This document shows, piece by piece, positions 16,986-25,650 of a DNA stretch of 64,000 nucleotides. Position 1 is the stretch's first letter, and the number at the start of each line of letters is the position of its first letter. A model generated the notes under the pieces. The model did no database searches. It was not told the DNA's origin and saw only the letters and a program-made list of their open reading frames with translations. The stretch covers positions 1 to 64,000 of the forward strand of contig NZ_CP032152.1 in the NCBI RefSeq assembly GCF_003555505.1, written 5' to 3'. Position numbers and translations under genes: made by a program. This stretch comes from Thermosynechococcus sichuanensis E542. Lineage in GTDB: Bacteria > Cyanobacteriota > Cyanobacteriia > Thermosynechococcales > Thermosynechococcaceae.

Positions 16986-17969
16986 ATGGCCGAGACCTTC
17001 ATGTTTAATGCCCTGCGGGCTGCCATTGATGAAGAAATGGAGCGTGATCCCACCGTATTTGTGCTAGGGGAAGATGTGGGACATTATGGCGGCTCCTACA
17101 AAGTGACCAAAGACCTCTACAAAAAGTACGGTGAACTGCGCCTATTGGATACCCCCATTGCTGAAAACAGCTTCACTGGCATGGCGATCGGGGCAGCAAT
17201 GACCGGCTTGCGTCCCATTGTTGAGGGCATGAACATGGGCTTTTTGCTCTTGGCCTTCAACCAAATTGCCAACAATGCTGGCATGCTGCGCTACACCTCT
17301 GGCGGCAACTTCAAAATTCCGATTGTCATTCGGGGGCCCGGCGGTGTCGGGCGGCAATTGGGGGCAGAGCACTCCCAACGTCTGGAAGCCTACTTTCAAG
17401 CAGTCCCCGGCTTAAAAATTGTTGCCTGCTCCACACCCTACAACGCCAAAGGCTTGCTCAAATCGGCGATTCGTGATCCCAATCCCGTGCTGTTTTTTGA
17501 GCATGTGCTCCTCTACAACCTCAAGGAAGATCTCCCCGAAGAGGAATACTTACTGCCCTTAGATAAGGCGGAGATTGTCCGCAGCGGCGAAGAGGTTACC
17601 ATTCTGACCTACTCGCGGATGCGCCACCATGTGCTGCAAGCGGTAAAAACCCTTGAAAAAGAAGGCTACGACCCCGAAGTCATTGACCTGATTTCCCTGA
17701 AGCCTTTGGACTTTGAGACAATTGGTGCCTCAATTCGCAAAACCCACCGCGTGGTGATTGTCGAAGAGTGCATGAAGACGGGGGGAATTGGTGCCGAACT
17801 CTCAGCCTCGATCATGGAACGCTACTTTGACGAATTGGATGCCCCTGTGATCCGCCTTTCCTCCCAAGATATTCCCACGCCCTACAACGGCACCCTAGAG
17901 AATCTCACCATTGTGCAACCGCCCCAAATCGTAGCGGCCGTGCAGAAGCTGGTGCAGGGACAGGTCTAA
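16986..17969 (+). CDS. pdhB: Pyruvate dehydrogenase E1 component, beta subunit
   Basis: This 327-residue subunit forms the alpha2-beta2 E1 that decarboxylates pyruvate with thiamine diphosphate. Motifs include [19 protein letters not shown] (with the conserved Glu contacting the cofactor), [35 protein letters not shown] and [19 protein letters not shown]. The C-terminal transketolase domain shows [15 protein letters not shown] 16986 gives the usual cyanobacterial length; an in-frame GTG at 16965 adds seven residues. secD begins two bases after its stop, so pdhB-secD-secF is probably one transcript. Confidence 0.95.
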   Translation: MAETFMFNALRAAIDEEMERDPTVFVLGEDVGHYGGSYKVTKDLYKKYGELRLLDTPIAENSFTGMAIGAAMTGLRPIVEGMNMGFLLLAFNQIANNAGMLRYTSGGNFKIPIVIRGPGGVGRQLGAEHSQRLEAYFQAVPGLKIVACSTPYNAKGLLKSAIRDPNPVLFFEHVLLYNLKEDLPEEEYLLPLDKAEIVRSGEEVTILTYSRMRHHVLQAVKTLEKEGYDPEVIDLISLKPLDFETIGASIRKTHRVVIVEECMKTGGIGAELSASIMERYFDELDAPVIRLSSQDIPTPYNGTLENLTIVQPPQIVAAVQKLVQGQV

Positions 17970-17971
17970 CC

Positions 17972-19402
17972 ATGGGGAAATATCGCGGCTGGCTGATTGC
18001 CATTTTGGTGTTGCTGATGGCCGCCACATGGGTCATTGTGCGCACACCGGCTCGGCTGGGGTTAGATCTGCGGGGGGGTGCCCAACTGACATTGCAGGTG
18101 CAAACAACGGACAAGGTGCCGCAGATTACGCCCCAAGTGCTGGCAGCCGTTCAAGGGGTGGTGCAACGGCGGATTGATGGTCTCGGGGTTGCCGAAGCAG
18201 TGGTGCAAACCGCCGGGGATGACAAGCTCTTGGTGCAATTGCCGGGGGTAACGGATCCGCAGCAGGCAGAGCGGATTCTCAAGGGAACAGCACAATTGCT
18301 CTTTGCCGCCCAGAAGCCCGGTACAGAGGCGCAACTGCAAATTGAGCGGCAGCTTCAGGCGCAACTGCTCTTGGAACAGGCTCAACTCTTGGCGGAGCAG
18401 GCTGAGAATGCCAATAATCCCGAAGCCCTAAAGGAGATTGAGGCGAAGCTAGAAAAAAACCGTGAATCCCTTGAAAAAAGCCAGCAGGCGATCGCCGGCC
18501 TCTTTACGCCCTCGGATTTGACAGGAGCAATGCTCAGGGAAGCTTTTGCCAGTCCCGTCGCCCCGGGCTCCCCCAACTGGAGTGTGATTGTCCGCTTTGA
18601 TAACCAAGGGGCTGAACTTTTTGCCCAACTGACCAAGGAGATTGCTGGCACCGGGCGCAGCCTTGGGATTTTTCTGGACGATCGCCTGATTAGTGCGCCA
18701 ACCGTGGCGGTGGAATATGCCGAAACGGGGATTGTGGGCGGCAGTGCCGAGATTTCCGGTGGCTTTAATGCCCAGAGTGCCAATGATTTAGCAATTCAGT
18801 TGCAAGGGGGGGCGCTGCCTGTTCCCCTCGAAGTGGTGGAAAACCGTACGGTGGGTGCTTCTTTGGGGCAAGATAGCATTCGCGATAGCCTCTATGCTGG
18901 TTTGGCGGGCTTGGTGTTGGTGCTGATCTTTATGGTGGCCTACTACCGCCTGCCGGGATTGATTGCTGATCTTGCCCTAATCCTCTACGCCATCTTTACC
19001 TATGCGGCGTTTCTGCTGTTTGGGGTGACGCTGACGCTGCCGGGGATTGCGGGTTTTATTCTCAGTATTGGTATGGCGGTGGATGCCAATGTGCTGATTT
19101 TTGAGCGCACTCGCGAGGAGTTACGGGCGGGCAAAACCCTCTACCGTGCCGTTGAATCGGGGTTTGATCGCGCCTTTGCCAGTATTCTCGATAGCAACGT
19201 TACCACCTTGATTGCCTGTGCGGCTCTCTTTGCCTTGGGAACAGGGTTTGTGCGCGGTTTTGCCGTGACCTTAGCCATTGGTATTGGCATTAGTATGTTT
19301 ACGGCCCTCACCTGTAGTCGCACATTCCTGTTTTACGCCATTAGCATTCCCAGTCTGCGTAAGCCGAATTGGTTCTGTCCGAAACTGGAGAGCTTTCGAT
19401 GA
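17972..19402 (+). CDS. secD: Protein translocase subunit SecD
   Basis: SecD (476 residues) assists Sec-dependent export using the proton motive force. There is one N-terminal membrane helix, then the P1 head containing [15 protein letters not shown] and [18 protein letters not shown] coiled, Glu/Gln-rich insertion (about residues 115-170) follows, then a second periplasmic part with [12 protein letters not shown]. Five C-terminal membrane helices carry [21 protein letters not shown]. Length is normal for cyanobacteria. Its stop overlaps the secF start by four bases (ATGA). Confidence 0.96.
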   Translation: MGKYRGWLIAILVLLMAATWVIVRTPARLGLDLRGGAQLTLQVQTTDKVPQITPQVLAAVQGVVQRRIDGLGVAEAVVQTAGDDKLLVQLPGVTDPQQAERILKGTAQLLFAAQKPGTEAQLQIERQLQAQLLLEQAQLLAEQAENANNPEALKEIEAKLEKNRESLEKSQQAIAGLFTPSDLTGAMLREAFASPVAPGSPNWSVIVRFDNQGAELFAQLTKEIAGTGRSLGIFLDDRLISAPTVAVEYAETGIVGGSAEISGGFNAQSANDLAIQLQGGALPVPLEVVENRTVGASLGQDSIRDSLYAGLAGLVLVLIFMVAYYRLPGLIADLALILYAIFTYAAFLLFGVTLTLPGIAGFILSIGMAVDANVLIFERTREELRAGKTLYRAVESGFDRAFASILDSNVTTLIACAALFALGTGFVRGFAVTLAIGIGISMFTALTCSRTFLFYAISIPSLRKPNWFCPKLESFR

Positions 19403-20352
19403 GCTTTAGTGTCAATCGCCAGCGATCGCTCTGGTGGGGTTTATCCCTCGTGGTCATTCTCAGTGGCCTTGTGGCGATGGTTCTCTCTTGGGCGTCCCTA
19501 GGCAGTCCTCTGCGCTTGGGCTTGGATTTTATTGGTGGCACGCGGCTGCAATTTGAACTGGCCTGTAGCGCTACGCAGACCTGTTCTCAGCCCATTGATA
19601 TTGATGCCGTGCGTCAAGTGCTCAACCAACAGGGATTGGGCAACAGCAGTCTGCAAATTATTGATCAGTACGGGGTAAGTATTCGCACAGTTCCCCTTGA
19701 TGTCGATCAGCGCACTCGCCTCAGGGATACCCTTACGCAGAAAATTGGTGACTTTGACCCCCAGAAAACCCAGATTGAGACTGTTGGCCCTACCCTTGGC
19801 GAAGAAATCCTGCGATCGGGGTTGCTAGCGCTACTGGTCTCGTTTATTGGCATTACGATTTATCTGACGCTGCGCTTCCAGTTTGACTATGCCTGTTTTG
19901 CCCTTGTTGCCCTTGTTCATGATGTGTTGCTGACAACGGGGGTCTTTGCCATTTTGGGACTCGTGGCGGGGGTGGAAATTGATAGCCTCTTTATTGTGGC
20001 GCTGCTAACGATCATTGGTTTTTCGGTGAATGATACGGTGGTCATCTACGATCGCGTACGGGAAACCCTGAAGCTCAACCCTGACCTTGGCATTAAAGAG
20101 GTGGTGGATCAGGCGGTTGTGCAAACCCTTGGCCGCTCGATAAATACCACCCTAACGACCCTACTGCCCCTGATGACGATCTTCATCTTTGGTGGTGATA
20201 CGCTGCGCTACTTTGCCCTAGCACTGATCATTGGTTTCACGACGGGAGCCTATTCCAGTATTTTTATTGCCAGTACTCTCCTTGCTTGGTGGCGCGATCG
20301 CCAGCCGCCTCGTCCCGCGACGAATACACTGGAGACAACGCCTACGCCCTAA
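19399..20352 (+). CDS. secF: Protein translocase subunit SecF
   Basis: SecF (317 residues) pairs with SecD. After the first membrane helix it reads [15 protein letters not shown], then the periplasmic P1-like region. The RND-type membrane domain contains [33 protein letters not shown] and [28 protein letters not shown] and [27 protein letters not shown] complete the fold. ATG 19399 overlaps the secD stop, which is typical of translational coupling. The next gene begins six bases after the stop. Confidence 0.96.
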   Translation: MSFSVNRQRSLWWGLSLVVILSGLVAMVLSWASLGSPLRLGLDFIGGTRLQFELACSATQTCSQPIDIDAVRQVLNQQGLGNSSLQIIDQYGVSIRTVPLDVDQRTRLRDTLTQKIGDFDPQKTQIETVGPTLGEEILRSGLLALLVSFIGITIYLTLRFQFDYACFALVALVHDVLLTTGVFAILGLVAGVEIDSLFIVALLTIIGFSVNDTVVIYDRVRETLKLNPDLGIKEVVDQAVVQTLGRSINTTLTTLLPLMTIFIFGGDTLRYFALALIIGFTTGAYSSIFIASTLLAWWRDRQPPRPATNTLETTPTP

Positions 20353-20358
20353 CTGGTT

Positions 20359-21054
20359 GTGCTCATTCCCCTCACCCAAGAAAAAGTGCGTCAATTGGTG
20401 CCGCTGGTGGCCACGGGTTCCCAGTATCGCTATGTTTGGGGCAAACTTCAGGACTTTCTGCGACGCTTAACCTTCTCTGTGGTGGCGGTGGCCATTGTCG
20501 CCTTTGGTTTGAATTTTTTAGGGGATAGCACCCAACTGGTTTTGGGACTGATTGCCGGTCTCTATTGGCTCTGGGCACCCGCAGTCTTGGCTTCTTTTCG
20601 CAATCGTCGCCATCGGCGGTTTCCCTATGGGGGCTTTTGGCGCGGGCGCGTCTTGGATGTCTATGTCACCGAAGAATTAATTGGCAAAGAGGAGACCGTT
20701 AACGACAAGGGGCAACTGGTGATTATCGAGAACCGTGAACGCTGCTTAAATCTGGAGATTGGCGATAAAACGGGCTTTGAAACCAGAGTGCAGGCTAAGT
20801 TACTGCGTCAACATCGCGGCATTCGTCCCGGCGATGCGGCGGAAATGCTGGTTCTCTCCCGTCGCCCCGATCTGGCAGAGATTGAACTGATTTCTGAAGT
20901 TTTTTTACCCCGCCATCGTCTTTGGATTGGCACCTACCCGATTTTGCAACGGGATGCCTTTATTGATCTATCGGAAAGGCTGCGGCGCAAAGCACGTTCT
21001 CAATCTCCAAAATCTCCTCGGCGATCGCCCCGACCACGGCGTTCCAGCCTGTGA
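20359..21054 (+). CDS. Conserved cyanobacterial membrane protein (GTG start)
   Basis: This 231-residue protein has a short N-terminal cytoplasmic segment and two adjacent membrane helices (FSVVAVAIVAFGLNFL and LVLGLIAGLYWLWAPAVLAS). A basic linker (RNRRHRRFPYGGF) and a soluble beta-rich domain (GRVLDVYVTEELIGKEETV, GFETRVQAKLLRQHRGI) follow. The tail is rich in Arg, Ser and Pro. Proteins of this type are sometimes annotated as phosphate ABC permeases, but no permease motif is present. The GTG at 20359 follows secF by six bases, so it probably belongs to the pdhB-secDF transcript. Function unknown. Confidence 0.65.
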   Translation: MLIPLTQEKVRQLVPLVATGSQYRYVWGKLQDFLRRLTFSVVAVAIVAFGLNFLGDSTQLVLGLIAGLYWLWAPAVLASFRNRRHRRFPYGGFWRGRVLDVYVTEELIGKEETVNDKGQLVIIENRERCLNLEIGDKTGFETRVQAKLLRQHRGIRPGDAAEMLVLSRRPDLAEIELISEVFLPRHRLWIGTYPILQRDAFIDLSERLRRKARSQSPKSPRRSPRPRRSSL

Positions 21055-21099
21055 TACCTTAAAGGAAAGAAATAAAAGTTAACAATTTCTGATATTCCC

Positions 21100-21822
21100 T
21101 TGACTGCTCTTACTTCCCCCTCGGTTTTTCCTGCGCTGCGCCTTGGCTCACGGCTAGCTTGGTTCCTCTTTGGTTTTGCTGCTTTCTTGGTGTCGGTTCC
21201 CGTCTTTATTGAGGCGCCCTTGGTACGGACACTGCCTTGGCTAAGTTTGGCTCTGACGCCGCTGCTTCTGGGTCTCAGTTTCTATCTCCAACGCCAACCC
21301 CACTGCCGCTATTGGGGGGAGATGCTCTATGGATTTAGCTGGTGCTGGGGGGCAGGGTCGCTGTACTGGGGGTGGTTGCGCTGGGAACCCCTGTGGCACT
21401 TGCCCATTGAGGCGCTCCCCATGCCGCTCATGCTCTGGCACCTACGGCAGCGGCAGCAACTGGTGGGGGTGTTCTTTTTTTGGGGATCGTTTCTGGGCAC
21501 TGCCATTACCGATGCCTACTTTTACCTGATTGATGTGATCCCCCATTGGCGAGCCATTATGTACCTCGAAGGGGATGTCATTTCAGTTCAGGAGATGTTA
21601 GCGCAGGCGATCGCCCAAGCCCAGACCTTTAGTGGCCAAGTGTGGGGGGTGCTTTTGAGCCTGAGTTTACTGCTCATTGGTCTATTGCCCCTCTTTGAAT
21701 CCCAGATTCGCCGCGGCTATCCTTCTGTTTTGCCCGTGTGGGGATTTATGGGCGCTGTCTTGAGTACACTCGTTGTTGATGGTCTCTTTGGCCTCACCAT
21801 TGGCCTAATCTCTGTGGGTTAA
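21100..21822 (+). CDS. DUF3120 family membrane protein (TTG start)
   Basis: This 240-residue protein is strongly hydrophobic with about seven membrane helices, beginning LGSRLAWFLFGFAAFLVSVPVFIEAPLVR. Conserved aromatic stretches (YGFSWCWGAGSLYWGWLRWEP, ITDAYFYLIDVIPHWR) match the cyanobacterial DUF3120 family as remembered. The first possible start is TTG at 21100; no ATG lies upstream in frame. The gene follows the previous one by 45 bases on the same strand. No catalytic motif is evident. Confidence 0.65.
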   Translation: MTALTSPSVFPALRLGSRLAWFLFGFAAFLVSVPVFIEAPLVRTLPWLSLALTPLLLGLSFYLQRQPHCRYWGEMLYGFSWCWGAGSLYWGWLRWEPLWHLPIEALPMPLMLWHLRQRQQLVGVFFFWGSFLGTAITDAYFYLIDVIPHWRAIMYLEGDVISVQEMLAQAIAQAQTFSGQVWGVLLSLSLLLIGLLPLFESQIRRGYPSVLPVWGFMGAVLSTLVVDGLFGLTIGLISVG

Positions 21823-21883
21823 AAGGGTGACGTTCTGTCAGCGCAAATGACTAAAATCAGCACAGAGGGATTGAACGGCGGCT

Positions 21884-22651
21884 ATGGGGCTTTTTGCTCA
21901 CCTTTGCTTAACGGGTTCGGCCTGTCTCTTTGCCTTGGAGGGCTATTATCGTCTGAAGCTAAAGGGTATGCAGGTGGCCAACCCTAGCTCTATTCGTGAG
22001 TTACAGCAATGCCAGCAACAGGTGGCCCAAGAAATCGGTAGCGGCAGTTGGCGCGAGTACGTGCAGGTGGTTGGTCAAGTCACCACATCTCAACCCTTGC
22101 TCTCAGAAGTCAAGCGCATTCCCTGTGTTTATTACAAAACAATTATCAGCCGCGAGTATGAAAAAGAGGGAAGCGATCGCCACAATCGTCGAGAACGCCA
22201 CTGGGAAATTATTGGCCGCCATGAACAGTCAACCCTATTTTTTCTGCGAGATCAGCAGGGGGAGATTGAGGTGAACCCCCTCGGCGCTGAGATTGAAGCG
22301 GTGCAAGTCTTAGACGAACTGCGACCAGCGGATAAACCCCATTCTTTTGCCGTCTCCTTGGGGTTTCTGTCATTGAATTGGCGCTTTGGTAGCACGACAA
22401 CGCTGGGTTATCGCTATCAGGAGTGGGTGCTGCCCTTGGGGCAACCTGTTTCGGTGGTGGGCATGGTCTCGGATCAGGGGGGCGTTCTCCGCTTGCAAAA
22501 ACCACAAAAGAGGGGACAAAAATTCATCATTTCCCTAAGTTTTGAAGATCAGCTCACTCAACAGTACAAACAGCAAAAACGGAAAATGACCTATGCCTCC
22601 CTCAGTGCTGCCCTCTGTGGTGCCTGTGGTTTAGTCTTGGCTTTGTTTTAG
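21884..22651 (+). CDS. GIDE-domain membrane protein
   Basis: This 255-residue protein has one N-terminal membrane anchor (HLCLTGSACLFALEGYYRL), a large soluble domain and a C-terminal hydrophobic hairpin (ASLSAALCGACGLVLALF). The soluble part resembles the GIDE/MULAN domain found between the membrane segments of mitochondrial E3 ligases: EYVQVVGQV, LLSEVKRIPCVYYKTIISREYE, TLFFLRDQQGEIEVNPLGAEIE and YQEWVLPLGQPVSVVGMV. The RING finger of the eukaryotic proteins is absent. Its role in bacteria is unknown. It ends seven bases from the convergent gene at 22659. Confidence 0.65.
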   Translation: MGLFAHLCLTGSACLFALEGYYRLKLKGMQVANPSSIRELQQCQQQVAQEIGSGSWREYVQVVGQVTTSQPLLSEVKRIPCVYYKTIISREYEKEGSDRHNRRERHWEIIGRHEQSTLFFLRDQQGEIEVNPLGAEIEAVQVLDELRPADKPHSFAVSLGFLSLNWRFGSTTTLGYRYQEWVLPLGQPVSVVGMVSDQGGVLRLQKPQKRGQKFIISLSFEDQLTQQYKQQKRKMTYASLSAALCGACGLVLALF

Positions 22652-22658
22652 GCTGGGC

Positions 22659-22982
22659 TTAATTGGATTGCTTCGGGGGTTTAGGTTTTATCCAGATGAT
22701 CCGCCGCTGATTGGCAGCAATTAAATTGGCCTCCTCTTGGGCAATGCGCTGCCGCGCTTGGGGTTGGCGATCGCGCTCCTGTTCTAGTTGCAATTCCTTA
22801 ACTCGTGCCTCCAGTTGCGCCACTTCTGCTTCAAGGGCATGGAGCTTTTGCAGTTGACTGAGTTGATAGGGCACCAGCTTGGCGATCGCCCCAAGGGCAA
22901 AGGCCAGCAGGATCAGATTCACTGCTATTTTGGCACCCGCTTCCCAAGCGATCGCGGGAATTTTTCGAGAAGAGTGAACCAT
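22659..22982 (-). CDS. Slr1601-type putative cell division protein (FtsB/FtsL-like)
   Basis: This 107-residue protein has a short basic N-terminus, one membrane helix (AVNLILLAFALGAIAKLVP) and a coiled coil (LQKLHALEAEVAQLEARVKELQLEQERDR). It ends in a basic tail (RRIIWIKPKPPKQ). This single-pass plus coiled-coil layout resembles the divisome proteins FtsB/FtsL and the cyanobacterial Slr1601 group. The assignment rests on layout and remembered similarity. The gene lies downstream of psaM and its terminator, so it probably has its own promoter. Confidence 0.55.
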   Translation of the reverse strand: MVHSSRKIPAIAWEAGAKIAVNLILLAFALGAIAKLVPYQLSQLQKLHALEAEVAQLEARVKELQLEQERDRQPQARQRIAQEEANLIAANQRRIIWIKPKPPKQSN

Positions 22983-23023
22983 GACTAAACCATAAAGGGC
23001 GATTTGTCTATCAGTATAAAAAG

Positions 23024-23066
23024 AAAAAAGCAGCTCCCCTGTCTCAGCAACAACATCGGGAACCGC
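23024..23066 (-). terminator. Rho-independent terminator of psaM
   Basis: On the minus strand a 9-bp stem (GCGGTTCCC, 23066-23058, with GGGAGCTGC, 23038-23030, including two G-U pairs in RNA) encloses a 19-base loop and is followed by TTTTTT (23029-23024). It lies about 60 bases past the psaM stop and before the FtsB-like gene. Confidence 0.75.
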
Positions 23067-23126
23067 CTGATAAATTTTAGTTTGGAGAAATGCAGTGATG
23101 CAGCCAGTTGGGAAGAACAGTTGGGA

Positions 23127-23222
23127 CTACTTGTACAACTCAGTGGAAAGCCGAAATGCCAGCACCGCGGGCAGCAGAGCAATCACAAGGGCAATGTAAA
23201 CTTGGGTATCGGTCAGCGCCAT
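23127..23222 (-). CDS. psaM: Photosystem I reaction centre subunit XII, PsaM
   Basis: This 31-residue single-helix protein lies at the monomer interface of cyanobacterial trimeric photosystem I. Translation gives an N-terminus MALTDTQVY, a hydrophobic helix IALVIALLPAVLAFRL and a C-terminus STELYK, which is essentially the PsaM known from thermophilic cyanobacteria. AAAGGAG (23235-23229) sits seven bases before the ATG. An intrinsic terminator follows, so the gene appears to be monocistronic. It is short enough to be missed by length-filtered gene calling. Confidence 0.95.
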   Translation of the reverse strand: MALTDTQVYIALVIALLPAVLAFRLSTELYK

Positions 23223-23328
23223 GAACAACTCCTTTGTGGAATATACAGTCGCGATCAAGTGCTGTATTTATTACTCCATAGGCGCTTACCTTTGGCAACG
23301 CTTGCTCATAGTTTGTAACATTTCGCCT

Positions 23329-23919
23329 CTAGGTCTGGGGGGTGATCCTAGAACGCCAAAGAGGCAGCCGGCGCAGGAGAGTCAGCATTGAGAGTCCCGT
23401 GGCTAGAAGTGTCAGCAAACTTAGCCCCACCAAAAGAACATAGAAGGGACGCCCCACCTCCCCCCAGTAGGTTCCCTGATGCAGACTCAGGAAAATCGCC
23501 GCCTGTTCTTTGGAGAGGCCAAACCAGTTGCGGCCAAGGCGATAGGCCATTCCCGTCGTGGCACTCACGAGCAAGGGCAATGCGGCAATGGCCGCCAAAA
23601 GATGATGCAGCCGCCGCGCTGACCACTGGGCAGGGAGCGATCGCCCCCACAGAAGACCTAAACCCGTGGCAATGATTCCCAGCAAGCCTAAACCAATGAC
23701 CAATATATAGAGCGGCACGCCCCATTCCCCCAGATAGCGGCCTTCATGAAGGGTCATCATCGCCCGCCCAAAGTCTTTAGATAGCCCAAACCAACTGCGC
23801 CCAAGACGATGGGCGATTCCCGTTGTGGCGGAGATCAAGAGGGGTAGGGCAAAGAGTAGCACCAAGAATTGATGCCCCTGACTGCTCATCTTGGTAAGAC
23901 GCTGTTTCAGAGCACTCAT
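23329..23919 (-). CDS. Membrane protein with internal duplication (PepSY-TM-like)
   Basis: This 196-residue protein is built from two copies of a unit of about 85 residues, each with two membrane helices. Copy 1 has LPLLISATTGIAHRLGRSWF, GLSKDFG, LHEGRYLGEWGVPLY and GLLGIIATGL. Copy 2 has LPLLVSATTGMAYRLGRNWF, GLSKEQA, LHQGTYWGEVGRPFY and SLLTLLATGL. Conserved histidines near the membrane faces (HQF, HRL, LHEG, RRLHHLL, LHQG) recall the PepSY-associated membrane fold and could bind haem or metal; this is inference. The start overlaps the histidine kinase stop by four bases, so the two proteins are translationally coupled and probably functionally linked. Confidence 0.65.
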   Translation of the reverse strand: MSALKQRLTKMSSQGHQFLVLLFALPLLISATTGIAHRLGRSWFGLSKDFGRAMMTLHEGRYLGEWGVPLYILVIGLGLLGIIATGLGLLWGRSLPAQWSARRLHHLLAAIAALPLLVSATTGMAYRLGRNWFGLSKEQAAIFLSLHQGTYWGEVGRPFYVLLVGLSLLTLLATGLSMLTLLRRLPLWRSRITPQT

Positions 23920-25073
23920 CGTTCCACCTGCCTTGGTAAGGGAATCGTCAGTGTGAAGGCCGTACCGCGATCGCCCTCGTAGGGACTCGTAACCCGCAGA
24001 CTCAGACCATAGGGGCGCAGCAAATCCTGAGCGATCGCCAAACCCAGACCGCTACCCTCAATCGCGCTATTGGCTTGAATCCCTCGGTACCCCCGTTCAA
24101 AGAGGCGCGGCTGCACCTCCTGAGGAATGCCACAGCCGGTATCCCACACCGTTAATTCTAAGGCGGGGGGCGTGAGCGTCAAGCGCAGACCAATGGTGCC
24201 CCCCTTGGGAGTGTACTTAAAGGCATTATCCAGCAGATTGCCCACGACCTCCTGAAGCACCCGTTCCTCTAGCCAGATGGGCGGCAGTTGGGGCGGTATG
24301 TCCACCACAAAGGTTTTGCTCTCCATTTCTGCACGGGCTTGGGCGGCGCTGATCAGGGGCGAGAGGGTGGCAGCGAGATCGAGGGGTTTACCTGCAAGGG
24401 GCAGGGGCTGGCTGCCCGTGAGGGCAGGAATATCGTTGTGCTGTTGGCGATAGTCCTCCAACAATGCCATGAGGCGCTCTGTTTCCTTGGCAATCCCTTC
24501 GGCGAGGGGGCGCCCCTGATGATCAGGTTCCAACCGTTTGAGCAGGAGCTTGACAAACGTGCGAATAGCCGACACGGGATTGCGCAGTTGATGGAGCAGA
24601 TCATCAAAGCGTTGCTGCTGTTGATCCAGCGCGTTGGCAGGGGAGTGACTGAGCCATTGTTGCCGTTGATCCAAGATGCAGGCGATCGCCAGTGTTTGTG
24701 CCACCTGTTGCAATTGTGCCTGCTCTGCCGCCAGCCAAGGACGGTGCTGCCGCTGTGCCACCAGTACCCCCAAGACCCAATTTTGGTACATCAGGGGCAG
24801 GATCAGTTGATTGGTCAAGGACGAGACCACCTGTTGAGGGTGGTGCCTTGAGGGGATCTCTGCTGCTTGCGCTGGCGGTGGTAGTGTGGGGGGAATGGGT
24901 AAGCTCAGGGGGGGAGCCGCCTCTGGATAGACAGCAACGGGAGACCATGAGGGGGAGTCATTGAGGGTTTCACTCAGATAGACCGCCAGTGAAGAGGCAC
25001 CCAAGCTGTTGACAACGAGTTCTAGTTGGGTACGACAGAGGGCAGCAAATTCTTCACTGGCTGGCCAGAGCAT
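23916..25073 (-). CDS. GAF-domain sensor histidine kinase
   Basis: This 385-residue protein has no membrane segment. A GAF-like sensor domain (about residues 10-140, ending LAAEQAQLQQVAQTLAIACI) precedes the dimerisation domain, whose phosphoacceptor His lies in LLHQLRNPVSAIRTF (about 161). The ATPase domain shows the N box VVGNLLDNAFKYTP, G1 DTGCGIP and G2 GSGLGLAIA. No response regulator lies next to it in the window. It follows the coiled-coil gene directly (stop and start codons abut) and overlaps the duplicated membrane protein gene by four bases, giving a compact three-gene unit. Confidence 0.88.
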   Translation of the reverse strand: MLWPASEEFAALCRTQLELVVNSLGASSLAVYLSETLNDSPSWSPVAVYPEAAPPLSLPIPPTLPPPAQAAEIPSRHHPQQVVSSLTNQLILPLMYQNWVLGVLVAQRQHRPWLAAEQAQLQQVAQTLAIACILDQRQQWLSHSPANALDQQQQRFDDLLHQLRNPVSAIRTFVKLLLKRLEPDHQGRPLAEGIAKETERLMALLEDYRQQHNDIPALTGSQPLPLAGKPLDLAATLSPLISAAQARAEMESKTFVVDIPPQLPPIWLEERVLQEVVGNLLDNAFKYTPKGGTIGLRLTLTPPALELTVWDTGCGIPQEVQPRLFERGYRGIQANSAIEGSGLGLAIAQDLLRPYGLSLRVTSPYEGDRGTAFTLTIPLPRQVER

Positions 25074-25523
25074 CTAGGCAGTCACCCCGGAGTGACTCGA
25101 CGATTGCGGGAGCAGCGCTTGAAAATCACCACTCCCCTTTGTATATTCTTCCAGCAATTGCTTTTCAAGGGGAAGGAGATTGGGGTCGGGGTCAGCCTCC
25201 TGTTCCTTGAGGGTTTCTTCAATGAGTTCCATCTGCTCCTCTGCTTCAGCAAGGGCACTAAGGAGTTCCTCGTTGATGGGCGCATTGCCGTTTTGACTCA
25301 CGAGCAACTGGTAGCGATCGCGCAACTCATTGAGTTCCCGCTGCATCGCCTCTTTTTCCGCCGCGAGCTGCTCTGTCATTTGCTTGTAATATTTGAACGC
25401 CATGAGAAAAGGGACGAGCTTTTCCCGCAGCGTCATGTGGTCAATATCGAGTTTGGTATAGCGTTCTGCCAGTTGGCTATAGGCTTGGCACAGACGTAGG
25501 TAACGTTGGCTGAGGTTATCCAT
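25074..25523 (-). CDS. Coiled-coil protein of unknown function
   Basis: This protein of about 149 residues is almost entirely helical. It opens with MDNLSQRYLRLCQAYSQLAE and LDIDHMTLREKLVPFLMAFK. A long heptad region (EQLAAEKEAMQRELNELRD) and an acidic segment (EEQMELIEETLKEQEADP) follow. No enzymatic motif is visible. ATG 25523 is chosen because the sequence before it (to 25583) is low in similarity to a structured protein; the longer version cannot be excluded. It is the first gene of the minus-strand unit with the histidine kinase and the duplicated membrane protein. Confidence 0.6.
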   Translation of the reverse strand: MDNLSQRYLRLCQAYSQLAERYTKLDIDHMTLREKLVPFLMAFKYYKQMTEQLAAEKEAMQRELNELRDRYQLLVSQNGNAPINEELLSALAEAEEQMELIEETLKEQEADPDPNLLPLEKQLLEEYTKGSGDFQALLPQSSSHSGVTA

Positions 25524-25650
25524 AAGGTTATCTAAAGAAGTGGCTATTGACGCGCTACCCTCTATCATAAAGGGGCAGCCCATTGCTCACTATTGTTGCG
25601 GCTTCACAAATTGAAGCAATGTTAAATAGGTTACAAAATTTTTAGCTGAA

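Noticed and set aside
24288-24851. 187-codon frame antisense to the histidine kinase
   Set aside because: The kinase motifs on the other strand are clear; this frame has no recognisable domain.
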